From NCBI RefSeq assembly GCF_900099935.1, contig NZ_FNEK01000017.1:1-64000 (forward strand): DNA of 64,000 nucleotides, in the 5' to 3' direction. This DNA comes from Aliiruegeria lutimaris. GTDB lineage: Bacteria; Pseudomonadota; Alphaproteobacteria; Rhodobacterales; Rhodobacteraceae. The notes beneath the pieces were generated by a model that was given only the letters and a program-made list of their open reading frames with translations, searched no databases and had not been told where the DNA came from. Every line of letters begins with the position of its first letter. The stretch's first letter is position 1. Position numbers and translations under genes: made by a program. Shown here piece by piece: positions 34,912-44,011 of the stretch.

Positions 34912-35988
34912 CTACTTGTCGGATCGCGAAGCCGAGATCAGGCGCGCGCCGATCACGCGAAACAGAAGCGGCATGGTGAAGAGGATGATCACGATACGGG
35001 CGACGTGCATCGTCGAGACATAGGCCACGTCCTGTCCCATCGCGAGCGAGAGCAGCGACATTTCGGTCAACCCGCCAGGCGAATAGGCCAGCACGCCCTG
35101 CGGAAGGCTCGTTCCGGTCAACGGGCCGAGAAGCGCGGCAAAACCCGTCGTGACACAAAGAAGCAGCATGGTCGAACCGAGGCCGAGCACCATGTCCCGC
35201 CCCATCGTGGCCGGGCTGACGCCGGCAAAACGGCAACCGAGGACGGTGCCGATGGTGATCTGCGCGGCCACGACGAAGATCGACGGCGGAGCGATCGTCA
35301 CCGCTTCTAGCATATGCGCGGCGGCAGAGACGATCATCGGTCCGAATAGCTGCGGCGCGGGCAGGCGCAGCAACTTCCCCCCGAACACCCCGACCAGCCC
35401 GCAGGCAAACAAGAGCGCACCATCCGGAAGCGAGAGATCCCCGAGCGCCACCCAACTCCCCGGCCCGCGCACGGCGCGGATATCGAGCAGGAGGGCGAAG
35501 ACCAGCGCTATTGTCGAGATGGTGATGAAAACCCGAAGCGCATGGGCCAGCGCGATACGGGCCTCATCGCCCCCCGCCTGTCCTCCAAGGATGATCATCT
35601 CGTTCAAACCGCCCGGCGCGGCACAGAAAAAGGCGTCTACCGGGCTATAACCGCCGATCCGGCGGTAGAAAGCATAGCTGACGGCGATGGCGGCGAGCAG
35701 GAAGACCGGCAACAGCAACAAGGTTCCCGTCCAGGCCCCGATCTGGCTGAACATGCCGGGATGGAAGCTGGAGCCGAGCATCACCCCGATGACGGGAATG
35801 ACGATGACACGCAATCCCGACGGGCCACGCACCGGCGCACCGGCGAGCGCGGCCAGTCCGCAGCCGAGCATGGGTCCGAGCATCCAGGGCAAGGGCATAC
35901 CGATCCGGCGGGCGAGAATACCCGACAGGATGCCGATCGTGCCTGCCAGCAGGATCTTGGGCCAGAGGGAAGAAGGCAATTGGGTCAT
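34912..35988 (-). CDS. AbrB-duplication-type membrane protein
   Basis: A 358-residue membrane protein with about ten hydrophobic helices in two homologous halves; PLPWMLGPMLG near residue 35 and YSPGGLTEM near 304, together with AAPGGLNEM near 129, mark the family formerly annotated as ammonia monooxygenase/AbrB. The substrate is unknown; it is probably a transport-like or quality-control membrane protein. The start is the ATG at 35988 with an alternative TTG two codons earlier. It precedes nothing obvious in an operon; hisI upstream is separate. Confidence 0.75.
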   Translation of the reverse strand: MTQLPSSLWPKILLAGTIGILSGILARRIGMPLPWMLGPMLGCGLAALAGAPVRGPSGLRVIVIPVIGVMLGSSFHPGMFSQIGAWTGTLLLLPVFLLAAIAVSYAFYRRIGGYSPVDAFFCAAPGGLNEMIILGGQAGGDEARIALAHALRVFITISTIALVFALLLDIRAVRGPGSWVALGDLSLPDGALLFACGLVGVFGGKLLRLPAPQLFGPMIVSAAAHMLEAVTIAPPSIFVVAAQITIGTVLGCRFAGVSPATMGRDMVLGLGSTMLLLCVTTGFAALLGPLTGTSLPQGVLAYSPGGLTEMSLLSLAMGQDVAYVSTMHVARIVIILFTMPLLFRVIGARLISASRSDK

Positions 35989-36097
35989 GTGCAATATCCG
36001 TTACGGCCCATTGCCACGGCCACAACGCGCTGCGCAAGCGCCAGATGCGCGCGCCTCCACTCCTGCGGAAGACCCGGCCCGCAACCCCGTCCCCCAA

Positions 36098-36457
36098 TCA
36101 CGCCATCGGTTCGCTCAGGATCGCTTCCTCGCCGTCGCGCAGCGCGGTGTAGAAACAGCTACGCCGGTTGGTGTGACAGGCCGGCCCCTCCTGTTCGACC
36201 AGCACAAGCAGGCAGTCGCGGTCGCAATCCAGCCGCATCTCGACAAGTTTCTGCACATGACCCGACGTCTCGCCCTTGACCCAGAAAGACTGCCGGGAGC
36301 GGGACCAGTAGGTCACCCTGCCCGTCTCCAGCGTCCGCGAAACGGCCTCCGCGTTCATCCAGGCCATCATCAGCACTTCGCCATTCCCGGCATCCTGGGC
36401 AATTGCCGGGATCAGCCCCTGTGCGTCGAAGCGCAGGCTCTGCGGATCGAATCCCAT
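36098..36457 (-). CDS. hisI: Phosphoribosyl-AMP cyclohydrolase
   Basis: A 119-residue HisI, step 3 of histidine synthesis. [26 protein letters not shown] is the family core, and metal-binding residues are in DCDRDCLLV and [11 protein letters not shown] near residue 75-100. It is the single-domain type without HisE. Stands alone in the window. Confidence 0.95.
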   Translation of the reverse strand: MGFDPQSLRFDAQGLIPAIAQDAGNGEVLMMAWMNAEAVSRTLETGRVTYWSRSRQSFWVKGETSGHVQKLVEMRLDCDRDCLLVLVEQEGPACHTNRRSCFYTALRDGEEAILSEPMA

Positions 36458-36527
36458 CGTCTTTCCTTTGCAAATCGCGACTGCAGGGTTACATAAAGAC
36501 TTTCCCTGCCGGTATCAGGACACGCAC

Positions 36528-36974
36528 ATGGCCAGCGATCTCGACCTCGTCAAGCTCTATTCCGGGCGCATCCTGGCGCTTGCCGCCGACATCCCGCATC
36601 TGGGCCGGCTCGACAAGCCCTGCGGAACCATGCGCAAGCGCTCGCCGCTTTGCGGCTCGACCGTGACGGTCGATCTGCGCACCGAAAACGGCCGGATCGT
36701 CGATTTCGCGCAGGACGTGAAAGCCTGCGCCCTCGGGCAGGCCGCCGCCTCGGTGCTCGGGGCCAGCGTGATCGGACGCACCCGGGATGAGATCGAACGT
36801 GGCCGCGACCAGCTCTCGGCCATGCTGCGCGAAAACGGCCCCGTCCCGGACGCGCCCTTCGCCGATCTCGAAGTGCTTCTGCCGGCCCGCGAATTCACCA
36901 ACCGGCACGCGTCGATCCTGCTCGCCTTCCAGGCAACCGCCGAAGCCATGGCAGAGGCCGAAAAAGCCGCCTGA
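36528..36974 (+). CDS. Iron-sulfur scaffold protein, IscU/NifU-like
   Basis: A 148-residue NifU_N/IscU-type protein. Cluster-ligand cysteines appear in RSPLCGSTVTV (about residue 42) and VKACALGQAAASV (about residue 67). The spacing is that of the IscU family, though PCG near residue 32 is less standard. It may deliver Fe-S clusters or be a regulator. The start is the ATG at 36528; an in-frame ATG at 36468 gives a poor extension. hisI diverges from it. Confidence 0.8.
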   Translation: MASDLDLVKLYSGRILALAADIPHLGRLDKPCGTMRKRSPLCGSTVTVDLRTENGRIVDFAQDVKACALGQAAASVLGASVIGRTRDEIERGRDQLSAMLRENGPVPDAPFADLEVLLPAREFTNRHASILLAFQATAEAMAEAEKAA

Positions 36975-37011
36975 ACACCGGCGCCTCAAATTAGCAAACC
37001 CACTTCTCTTC

Positions 37012-37073
37012 CTGGCTGAAATACTCCGGGGAAGCGCTTGGCAGAACGCGCCGGGCAGCTCCCCCAGCCCTGC
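37012..37073. repeat. Intergenic repeat, copy D (strongly diverged)
   Basis: CTTCCTGGCTGAAATACTCCGGGG, followed by an imperfect palindrome (AGCGCTTGGCAGAACGC) and GGGCAGCTCCCCC. It is the same layout as the other copies but with many changes. Confidence 0.35.
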
Positions 37074-37174
37074 ACCACGGTTCAAGCTGGGTTGCAGCCC
37101 CTGCTTGCCGGTTGTTCCAATACCGCGACAGGCGTAGAGCCAAGGCAAGCCATGCACATGCCTGGCGGCATATT

Positions 37175-37188
37175 TTGACTTCGGTCAA
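37175..37188 (+). promoter_or_regulatory. FNR/FixK-type box upstream of ubiTUV
   Basis: TTGACTTCGGTCAA fits TTGA-N6-TCAA exactly. It lies 36 bases upstream of the ubiT ATG. If it activates at -41.5, the transcript would start close to the ATG, so the mRNA may be nearly leaderless. Confidence 0.7.
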
Positions 37189-37224
37189 TGAGGCTGCCGG
37201 CTCCCACGACTAGAAGTGCACCCC

Positions 37225-37761
37225 ATGATAAACGCGCTGCCCGACCCGATCTCCCGCCGCCTTCCGCCGCTTGCGGACATGCCCGTGCCGCTCCTGCCGC
37301 TGCAGCCGATCCTCTACCGGATCGTGCGCCGCGTGGCCGAGAAGCATCCCGGACTCTTCGAGCGGCTCGGAAAGCACCAGCGCAGCAATTTCGTCATCGA
37401 GCTGACGGACCTGCCGCTGGCGCTGCACCTGCGCCCCTTCCCGCCCTCGCTTATCCTGCGGGCCGTCCGAAAGGACCGCCTGCCGAAACACGAGGCCCAT
37501 ATCGCGGGCGATTTCCGCACCCTGCTCGGCCTGCTCGATGCCGAGGTGGATGGCGACGCGATCTTCTTCTCCCGCGACCTCGTGATCTCGGGCGATACCG
37601 AGGCCGTCGTCACCTTGCGCAACGCGCTCGACGATGTCGAAGGTTCGATCGCCGAGGATGTGGCGGAGATGTTCGGCGCCGCCGGCCGCATGGCGCTGGC
37701 GCGGCTCAACGCCATGACCGAAAGCCAAGATTCCGAAGGAGCTTCCCATGACAACTGGTGA
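37225..37761 (+). CDS. ubiT: Ubiquinone biosynthesis accessory protein UbiT (SCP2 domain)
   Basis: A 178-residue SCP2-like lipid-binding protein. PLLPLQPILYRIVRR is the amphipathic start, and FVIELTDLPLALHLRP, LILRAV and HIAGDFRTLLGLLDAEVDGDAIFFSRDL are the SCP2 core. In E. coli, UbiT with UbiU and UbiV makes ubiquinone without oxygen. The gene order ubiT-ubiU-ubiV is kept here and the ORF overlaps ubiU. The start may be 37225 or an upstream GTG at 37216. Confidence 0.88.
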   Translation: MINALPDPISRRLPPLADMPVPLLPLQPILYRIVRRVAEKHPGLFERLGKHQRSNFVIELTDLPLALHLRPFPPSLILRAVRKDRLPKHEAHIAGDFRTLLGLLDAEVDGDAIFFSRDLVISGDTEAVVTLRNALDDVEGSIAEDVAEMFGAAGRMALARLNAMTESQDSEGASHDNW

Positions 37762-38758
37762 AGTCGTAGGCGAGCTCGTCTGTCCCGCCGGCACCCCGGC
37801 CTCGCTGCGCACCGCCGTCGATGCCGGTGCCGATTCCATCTATTGCGGCTTCCAGAACGCCACCAATGCGCGCAACTTCCCGGGGTTGAACTTCACGCCC
37901 AAGGAGTTGGCCGGCGCGGTGGACTACGCCCATGAACGCGGCGCGAACGTGCTGCTGGCGCTGAACTCCTACCCGCCCGCGGGCAAGTTCGACCTCTGGC
38001 GCGAAGCGGCTGACCTCGGCAACGAACTGGACGTGGACGCCTTCATCGTCGCCGACATGGCCGTGGCCCGCTATATCTCCGAAAAGCACCCCGAGCGCCG
38101 GATCCACCTTTCGGTGCAGGCCGCCGCCGCCAGCCCGGACGCGATCAACTACTATGTGCGCGAATTTGGCGTGAAGCGGGTCGTGCTGCCCCGCATCCTG
38201 ACGATCCCCGAGATCCACGACATCAAGAGCGAGATTTCGGCCGAGATCGAGACCTTCATCTTCGGCAACCACGGGCTGATGGTCGAGGGGCGTTGCTCGC
38301 TCACCAATTACGCCACCGGGCTGTCGACCAACATGGACGGCGTCTGCTCGCCGGCCCACCTTGTCGAATACGTCAAGGACGCGGACGAAAACATGTCGAC
38401 CCGCCTTGGCGGCTACACGATCGACCGTTTCGGGCCGCAGGAAAACGCGGGCTACCCGACGATCTGCAAGGGGCGTTACTGCAACGAAGTGCAGCCGGAG
38501 GGCTACTACGCCTTCGAGGAGCCGATCAGCCTCAACCTCTCCAAGTTGCTGCCCGACCTCATGGAGGCCGGCGTGACCGCCTTCAAGATCGAGGGCCGCC
38601 AACGCTCCCGCGCCTATGTGCGAAAGGTCGTCTCCGCCTTCCGCGCAGCGGTGGACGATATCCGCGCCGGGCGCGAGCCCCAACTGGCCGATCTGGTCGC
38701 CCTGACCGAGGGGCAGAAACAGACCGAAGGCGCCTACAAGACCAAGAAATGGCGGTGA
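37748..38758 (+). CDS. ubiU: O2-independent ubiquinone hydroxylation protein UbiU
   Basis: A 336-residue peptidase-U32-type protein. The U32 segment VLPRILTIPEIHDI precedes four cysteines that hold the 4Fe-4S cluster: RCSLTNYATG, GVCSPAHL, TICKGRYC (two). They match the known UbiU ligands in order. With UbiV it hydroxylates the ubiquinone ring anaerobically using prephenate as the oxygen donor in E. coli. It overlaps ubiT by 14 bases and ubiV follows. Confidence 0.92.
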   Translation: MTTGEVVGELVCPAGTPASLRTAVDAGADSIYCGFQNATNARNFPGLNFTPKELAGAVDYAHERGANVLLALNSYPPAGKFDLWREAADLGNELDVDAFIVADMAVARYISEKHPERRIHLSVQAAAASPDAINYYVREFGVKRVVLPRILTIPEIHDIKSEISAEIETFIFGNHGLMVEGRCSLTNYATGLSTNMDGVCSPAHLVEYVKDADENMSTRLGGYTIDRFGPQENAGYPTICKGRYCNEVQPEGYYAFEEPISLNLSKLLPDLMEAGVTAFKIEGRQRSRAYVRKVVSAFRAAVDDIRAGREPQLADLVALTEGQKQTEGAYKTKKWR

Positions 38759-38763
38759 CAGAG

Positions 38764-39687
38764 ATGAAACCCAGACTGACCCTCGGCCCGATCCAGTATT
38801 TCTGGAACGAGGACCGCAAACGCGACTTCTATGCCCGCATCGCCGACGAAGCCCCGGTGGACACCGTCTATCTCGGCGAGAATGTCTGCTCCAAGCGCCA
38901 GCCCTTCTTCGATCAGCATATCGAGGAAATGGCCGAACGGCTCCAGCGGGGCGGCAAGCGTGTCGTCCATTCCGGGCTCGCCGAGGTCATGCTCAAGCGC
39001 GAGCGCAAATCCTGCCACAATATGGCGAAGGCGGATGAGCTGGAGATCGAGGTCAACAATGCCGCCGGCCTTTTCCACCTCGCCCCCGGCCAGGCGCACC
39101 GCGTCGGCCCCTACATGAACGTCTACAGCGAAGAGACCATGACCTGGATGGCCACCAAGGGCGCAACCCACGTAACGGTGCCCACGGAGCTTCCCGGCAG
39201 CTCGGTCAAGGTGATGGCCGCGAAAGCCGCCGAGCTCGGGATCGGGCTGGAGGTGCAGGTCTTTGGCCGCGCCTGCCTGGCAACCTCCGCACGCTGCTAC
39301 CACGCCCGCGCCTATGGACGCACCAAGGATAACTGCCAGTTCGTCTGCGATGAGCATCTCGACGGGATGGAGCTGAACACCCGCGACGGGCAGGCGTTCC
39401 TGCGCGTGAACGGCATCCAGACACTTTCGCATTCCTATGTGAACCTCTTTGCCGAAGCCCCCGCGATGGCCGCCATGGGCGTCACCGATCTGCGCCTGAT
39501 GCCGCAGCAGACCGACATGGTGGAGGTCGCCCGCATCTTCGAAGCGATCCTCGACGGCAAGATCGACACGGACGCCGCGCAGGCCCGATTCGATGCGCTG
39601 GACATGCAGGCCCCCTTGTCGAACGGTTTCTGGCATGGCGAGGCTGGCCACCGCCGCATCACCGCCAAGGCCGCCAGCTTTGCCTGA
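38764..39687 (+). CDS. ubiV: O2-independent ubiquinone hydroxylation protein UbiV
   Basis: A 307-residue U32-type partner of UbiU. Cluster cysteines lie in GENVCSKRQPFF (near residue 39) and in ACLATSARC and KDNCQFVCDEH near 175-200, the four expected for UbiV. An alternative start at 38749 overlaps the ubiU stop. The operon ubiTUV ends here and is followed by the P2 ATPase with its own FNR box. Confidence 0.92.
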   Translation: MKPRLTLGPIQYFWNEDRKRDFYARIADEAPVDTVYLGENVCSKRQPFFDQHIEEMAERLQRGGKRVVHSGLAEVMLKRERKSCHNMAKADELEIEVNNAAGLFHLAPGQAHRVGPYMNVYSEETMTWMATKGATHVTVPTELPGSSVKVMAAKAAELGIGLEVQVFGRACLATSARCYHARAYGRTKDNCQFVCDEHLDGMELNTRDGQAFLRVNGIQTLSHSYVNLFAEAPAMAAMGVTDLRLMPQQTDMVEVARIFEAILDGKIDTDAAQARFDALDMQAPLSNGFWHGEAGHRRITAKAASFA

Positions 39688-39742
39688 CCGGCCGGCGGTC
39701 GCGGTCAACAATCAGGTATGAAAGCGCCTGCGTTGCCCCGGT

Positions 39743-39756
39743 TTGATCCCGGTCAA
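39743..39756 (+). promoter_or_regulatory. FNR/FixK-type box upstream of the P2-type ATPase
   Basis: TTGATCCCGGTCAA fits TTGA-N6-TCAA perfectly. Its centre is about 66 bases from the ATG, allowing a class II promoter (site at about -41.5) and a leader of about 25 nt. Confidence 0.65.
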
Positions 39757-39815
39757 CGCGCGCTGACGGGCATCCGTTACGCTGGCTTCGTTCATCAGAG
39801 CGAAGAGGGGCACGC

Positions 39816-42362
39816 ATGCCTCACGGCCTCAGCGAACGAGACATCGCCGCGCTTCGCAAAAAGCATGGCTGGAACGAATTGCCGGAGGCGCCGCCGCCCT
39901 CTGCGCTGTTGATGTTTGCGCGCCAGTTCACCGATCTTCTCGTCCTGCTCCTGATCGGGGCCGCCGCCATATCGCTGCTGATCGGGGAACTGGCCGATTT
40001 CATCGCCATCATCGCGGTCGTGCTGCTGAACGCGATCCTCGGTTTCGTCCAGGAATGGCGAGCGGAAACCACGATGCAGGCGCTGCGGCAGATGCTGTCG
40101 CCGACAGCAGTGGTCCTGCGCGACGGTGTCCGCCAGACGATCCCCGCGCGCGAGCTTCTGCCCGGAGACCTGATCTTGCTGGCCGAGGGCGACAGGGTGC
40201 CCGCCGATGGCGCATTGCATCGCGAGACCGGGCTGATGCTGGACGAAAGCGTTCTGACCGGCGAGTCGGTGCCGGTCTCCCGCAGCGCGGGTGAGGAGGT
40301 CGCCTCCGGAACGACCGTGCTCGGCGGTCATGCCGAGGCGAATGTCACCGCCATCGGCCAACAGACGCGCTTCGGGCGCATCGCCATGCTGGCCTCGAGC
40401 GTGCGCGACGTGCAGACGCAATTGCAGCGCGAGTTACATGGGCTGGCCCGCCAACTCGGCCTGATGGCGATTGCCGTGGCCGCCATGGTCATGCTCGCGG
40501 CCTTCCTGTCGGACCGCCAGCCGATCGAGGTTTTCATGCTCGGGCTGTCGCTCGCCGTGGCGATGGTGCCCGAGGGGCTGCCAGCCGTTGTCACCGTCAC
40601 GCTGGCGCTCGGAGCGGGTGCGATGGCCCGGCAAAAGGCGCTTGTGCGCAACCTGCAGGCGGTCGAGACGCTCGGTGCGGCCAGCGTCATCTGCACCGAC
40701 AAGACCGGTACGCTGACCGAGAACAAGATGACCGTGCGCAGCATCCGCACGCCTGACGCCACCTATGACGTGACCGGTAACGGCTATGATCCCGCAGGGC
40801 ATATTGCCCGGGAGGGAAAAAAAATCCGCGCCGAGGGCGACCCGATCCTGGCCCGGCTCTGCCACACCGCTCTGATCTGCTCGCACGCGCGGCTGCTGCC
40901 CGGCGAGGATGGCTGGGAGATGATCGGCGAGCCGACCGAGGGCGCGCTTGTGACAATGGCAGCCAAGGCATGGGCCGATGCTGTCGATCCGTCCAGAGTC
41001 GTCGCTGAACGGCCCTTCAGCAGCGAGCGCAAACGCATGAGCGTGCTGGAACGCCGAGGGGAAGGCTTTGAACTGCACTGCAAGGGAGCACCGGAAAAGA
41101 TCCTTTCGATCTGCGAACATGTGCTTCTTCGCGACGGCCCCGCCTCCATGGGAACTGCGGAACGCGCCGAAATCGCCGAGCAGTCCGAGCGAATGGCCCG
41201 CGACGGCCTGCGCCTGATCGCGTTGGCGTTTCGCCCCGATGCGCGCGAACCGATTGAGGAGGAAGGCCTTACCTTCCTCGGCCTGGTCGGTATGGAGGAT
41301 CCGCCCCGCGCCGAGGTCCGGGACGCCGTGGCGCTGGCCGCGCATGCCGGCATTCGCACGCTGATGATCACCGGAGACCACCCGGCAACGGCACAGAGCA
41401 TCGCAGGCCAGCTCGGCATCCCGGCCGACAGGGTTCTGACCAGTGACGACCTCGAAGAGATGGACGATACCGCGCTCGGCGACGCGCTGGCCGGCCCCGT
41501 GGCCTTCGCCCGCGTGCGTCCCGCCGACAAGCTGCGCATCGTGGCGGCGCTACAGGCCTGCGGCGCTGTTGTGGCCATGACCGGCGACGGCGTGAACGAC
41601 GCCCCTGCCCTCAAGAAGGCCGATATCGGCCTGTCCATGGGCATCCGCGGCACCGAGGTCGCCAAGGATGCCTCCGACCTCGTGCTGCTCGACGACAATT
41701 ACGCCAGCATCGTCCGCGCGGTACGCGAAGGACGGCGGCAATTCGAGAATATCCGCAAATTCGTCCGCTACCTTCTCTCGTCGAATACCGGCGAGGTCGT
41801 CGCGCTGATGGTCAACCTTGTCATCGGTGGGCCGCTCATTTTCCTTCCGACACAGATCCTGTGGATGAACCTGGTGACGGACGGCGTCACCGCGGTCGCA
41901 CTTGGGGTGGAGAAATCCGAGCCCGGCCAGATGAAGGTTCCGCCGCGCGATCCGAACAAGCGCCTGCTCGGCCTGTCAGCGCTTCCCGTCATTCTGACTT
42001 TCGGTCTTTATACCAGCGGGGCGTCTCTCTGGATTTTCTACTCGCTGCTGGATCTCGGCACCGACCTTGCCCGCACCGCCGCCTTTACCAGCATGGTCAT
42101 CTTCGAGAAAGCAAGCGTCTTTGCATTCCGCAGCCTGCGCGATCCCTGTTGGAAGATAGGCTGGGGATCGAACCCGATGCTTTGGCTCGCCTTTTCCGCA
42201 ATGGTCCTGGCCCAAATGGCCGCAGTCTACTGGGCACCGCTGCAAGCAATGCTGCACACGGTTCCGTTGGGACTGCGCCACTGGGGGATGATCCTGACAC
42301 TTGCCCTGCCCCTGATCGTGCTACCGGAAACCGTGAAATCGTTTCGGAAGAATGATGCCTGA
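39816..42362 (+). CDS. P2-type cation-transporting ATPase (PMR1/CtpF-like)
   Basis: An 848-residue P-type ATPase. It begins with a short cation-ATPase N domain (HGLSERDIAALRKKHGWNELPE), then TM1-2, the actuator loop with LTGESVPV near 147, and VPEGLPAVVT in TM4. The phosphorylation site is DKTGTLTENKM, with CKGAPEKIL and TGDGVNDAPALKKADIG. The pattern is that of P2A/P2B calcium-type pumps such as PMR1 or mycobacterial CtpF. The ion is inferred as Ca or Mn, or another divalent. Six C-terminal helices follow. It has its own FNR box upstream. Confidence 0.85.
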   Translation: MPHGLSERDIAALRKKHGWNELPEAPPPSALLMFARQFTDLLVLLLIGAAAISLLIGELADFIAIIAVVLLNAILGFVQEWRAETTMQALRQMLSPTAVVLRDGVRQTIPARELLPGDLILLAEGDRVPADGALHRETGLMLDESVLTGESVPVSRSAGEEVASGTTVLGGHAEANVTAIGQQTRFGRIAMLASSVRDVQTQLQRELHGLARQLGLMAIAVAAMVMLAAFLSDRQPIEVFMLGLSLAVAMVPEGLPAVVTVTLALGAGAMARQKALVRNLQAVETLGAASVICTDKTGTLTENKMTVRSIRTPDATYDVTGNGYDPAGHIAREGKKIRAEGDPILARLCHTALICSHARLLPGEDGWEMIGEPTEGALVTMAAKAWADAVDPSRVVAERPFSSERKRMSVLERRGEGFELHCKGAPEKILSICEHVLLRDGPASMGTAERAEIAEQSERMARDGLRLIALAFRPDAREPIEEEGLTFLGLVGMEDPPRAEVRDAVALAAHAGIRTLMITGDHPATAQSIAGQLGIPADRVLTSDDLEEMDDTALGDALAGPVAFARVRPADKLRIVAALQACGAVVAMTGDGVNDAPALKKADIGLSMGIRGTEVAKDASDLVLLDDNYASIVRAVREGRRQFENIRKFVRYLLSSNTGEVVALMVNLVIGGPLIFLPTQILWMNLVTDGVTAVALGVEKSEPGQMKVPPRDPNKRLLGLSALPVILTFGLYTSGASLWIFYSLLDLGTDLARTAAFTSMVIFEKASVFAFRSLRDPCWKIGWGSNPMLWLAFSAMVLAQMAAVYWAPLQAMLHTVPLGLRHWGMILTLALPLIVLPETVKSFRKNDA

Positions 42363-42407
42363 TACGCGTGCTGCGGCCCTTTGAGGGCGCGCGCTTCGCG
42401 CGCGGGA

Positions 42408-42455
42408 ACTATCCTGGGGATCGTGCCTCCGGCGGGGATATTTATCGAAAGATGA
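42408..42455. repeat. Intergenic repeat, module 1, copy E
   Basis: ACTATCCTGGGGATCGTGCCTCCGGCGGGGATATTTATCGAAAGAT. It is the first half of a composite element; the second half follows at 42478. It lies between the 3' ends of the P2 ATPase and the ACP gene. Confidence 0.7.
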
Positions 42456-42477
42456 TATCAAGCGAAAACCCGTTTCC

Positions 42478-42533
42478 TCTTTCCGAAAATATCCTGGGGG
42501 AGTGCTCGCAAGAGTGCGGGGGCGAAGCCCCCA
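42478..42533. repeat. Intergenic GC-rich palindromic repeat, module 2, copy E
   Basis: TCTTTCCGAAAATATCCTGGGGG with AGTGCTCGCAAGAGTGC and GGGGGCGAAGCCCCC. The changes in the two arms compensate each other (GTGCTC/GAGTGC), so the palindrome is maintained. It lies in a convergent intergenic region and could end both transcripts. Confidence 0.75.
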
Positions 42534-42569
42534 CATCCTCTCCGCAATTGCCCGGTTGCAGCCGTCTTC

Positions 42570-42818
42570 TCAGGCCGCCAGTCTTCGGCTCAGATAGGCA
42601 GCAGCCAGGGCAGGCGTGGCGATCTCCACGTATTCCTGCTCGGGGATATCCACCCCGAGGCGCGCATGGAGCGCGGCCACGAGGTTGAGCACATCCATCG
42701 AATCCAGTTCCAGATCGTCCTGGATATGGTCGTCCGCGCCGATTTCGTCGGACTCCAGGTCCGGAGCGACTTTCAGGAGTTCCTCCAGAAAGACTTTTCT
42801 TGCTTCATCCTGTGTCAT
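42570..42818 (-). CDS. Acyl carrier protein
   Basis: An 82-residue ACP. The phosphopantetheine serine is in the motif LELDSMDVLNLV (about residue 40), with EIGADDHIQDDLELDS ahead of it and HARLGVDIPEQEYVEIATP behind. It is a dedicated second ACP, not the FabF-adjacent housekeeping one. The ATG overlaps the E2 stop, so it is in the acsA-E1-E2-acp operon. The role in this operon is unknown; it may carry an acyl group handed over by the dehydrogenase or ligase. Confidence 0.9.
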   Translation of the reverse strand: MTQDEARKVFLEELLKVAPDLESDEIGADDHIQDDLELDSMDVLNLVAALHARLGVDIPEQEYVEIATPALAAAYLSRRLAA

Positions 42819-44008
42819 AGGGCCTCCGGGTTTTGCAATGCCGTGTCGATCTCGGCGAGGAAGCGGTTGGCCTGGCGGCCATCGCTGACGCGGTGATCCG
42901 CCGAGAGGGTAAAGGTGGCGAGCAGCCTTGGAACAATTTCCCCCTCCACCACCCATGGCCGGATCTTCGGCGCACCGATGGCAAGCAGCGCCACCTGCGG
43001 CGGGAAGATGATCCCCGCCATCGCGTCGGCCCCCTTCTCGCCCAGGGCGGAGACGGTCAACGTGCCGCTTGTCATCTCCGAGGAGCGCAGGCGCATGGCC
43101 CGGGCACGGGCGACGAGTTCCTTCATCGCCGCCATCAGATCCGGCAGCGCCAGCTTGTCAGCCTCCGGAATAGCGGGCGCAATCAGCCCACCGCCGCGCA
43201 GCGCGACCGCCACGCCAAGATTCACCTGCGGTGCCGGGGTGAAGCCATCAACGCCATAATGGCCGTTCATCTCCTTCACCTTGGCCGCCGCGAGCGCTGC
43301 CGCCTTCATGAACAATGTGCCCAGCAGGATACGCTCGGCAGGCGGCACCGCCGCATTGCGGGCGGCCAGCCAGTCGGAGGCGGTCTGGATGTCGACGCTC
43401 TGGGACAGTTGGAAATGCGGGATCTCGCGCTTGGAGCGCTGCATCGCCGCCGCGATGGCCTTGCGCATCTCGACCATGGCATCGGCGGGCTTCGTAGGTT
43501 TGGGTGTCTCGCGACGTTCGGGCGCGGTGGTCTCCACATCGGCGAGAACCACGGCCCCGCCCGGGCCGCTGCCCTTTAGCGCGCCAAGGTCCACGCCACG
43601 TTCGGACGCCCTTTGCCGGGCTGCCGGGGAGGCGGCAATGCCGAGCGTGGCGGGCCTTGGTTGCAGGCCCTCGGAGGCTGCGGGTGCCACCGTCGCCAAT
43701 TCGGGCGCGGGCGCGACCACCTCCGGAGCCGTTCCGGTTGTCGGCGCCGCCGGAGCAGACGGCGGCGCCTCCCCCGCGGCCAGGATCGTCGCGAGCGGGG
43801 CGCCGACGGGCAGCTTGGCGCCTATCTCCGCATCCAGCGACTGAATGATCCCGTCCTCGAAGATCTCGATCTCGATGGCGCCCTTCTGGGTTTCCACGAC
43901 AGCGACGATGTCACCGCGCTTCACCGCGTCCCCCGGCGCGACCAGCCATTCGACCAGCGTTCCGGCTTCCATGTCGGCGCCAAGGCTTGGCATCTGGAAC
44001 ACGCCCAT
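42815..44008 (-). CDS. 2-oxo acid dehydrogenase E2 (dihydrolipoamide acyltransferase)
   Basis: A 397-residue E2. Lipoyl domain 1-80 with the lipoyl lysine in [12 protein letters not shown] (QKG in place of the common DKA); a Pro/Ala linker; a peripheral-subunit-binding domain near 125-160 ([26 protein letters not shown]); and the catalytic domain with DHRVSDG near 375 holding the catalytic His and Asp. It works with the E1 fusion protein upstream. No E3 (dihydrolipoamide dehydrogenase) gene is here, so a shared E3 is expected. Confidence 0.87.
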   Translation of the reverse strand: MGVFQMPSLGADMEAGTLVEWLVAPGDAVKRGDIVAVVETQKGAIEIEIFEDGIIQSLDAEIGAKLPVGAPLATILAAGEAPPSAPAAPTTGTAPEVVAPAPELATVAPAASEGLQPRPATLGIAASPAARQRASERGVDLGALKGSGPGGAVVLADVETTAPERRETPKPTKPADAMVEMRKAIAAAMQRSKREIPHFQLSQSVDIQTASDWLAARNAAVPPAERILLGTLFMKAAALAAAKVKEMNGHYGVDGFTPAPQVNLGVAVALRGGGLIAPAIPEADKLALPDLMAAMKELVARARAMRLRSSEMTSGTLTVSALGEKGADAMAGIIFPPQVALLAIGAPKIRPWVVEGEIVPRLLATFTLSADHRVSDGRQANRFLAEIDTALQNPEAL

Positions 44009-44011
44009 GGC

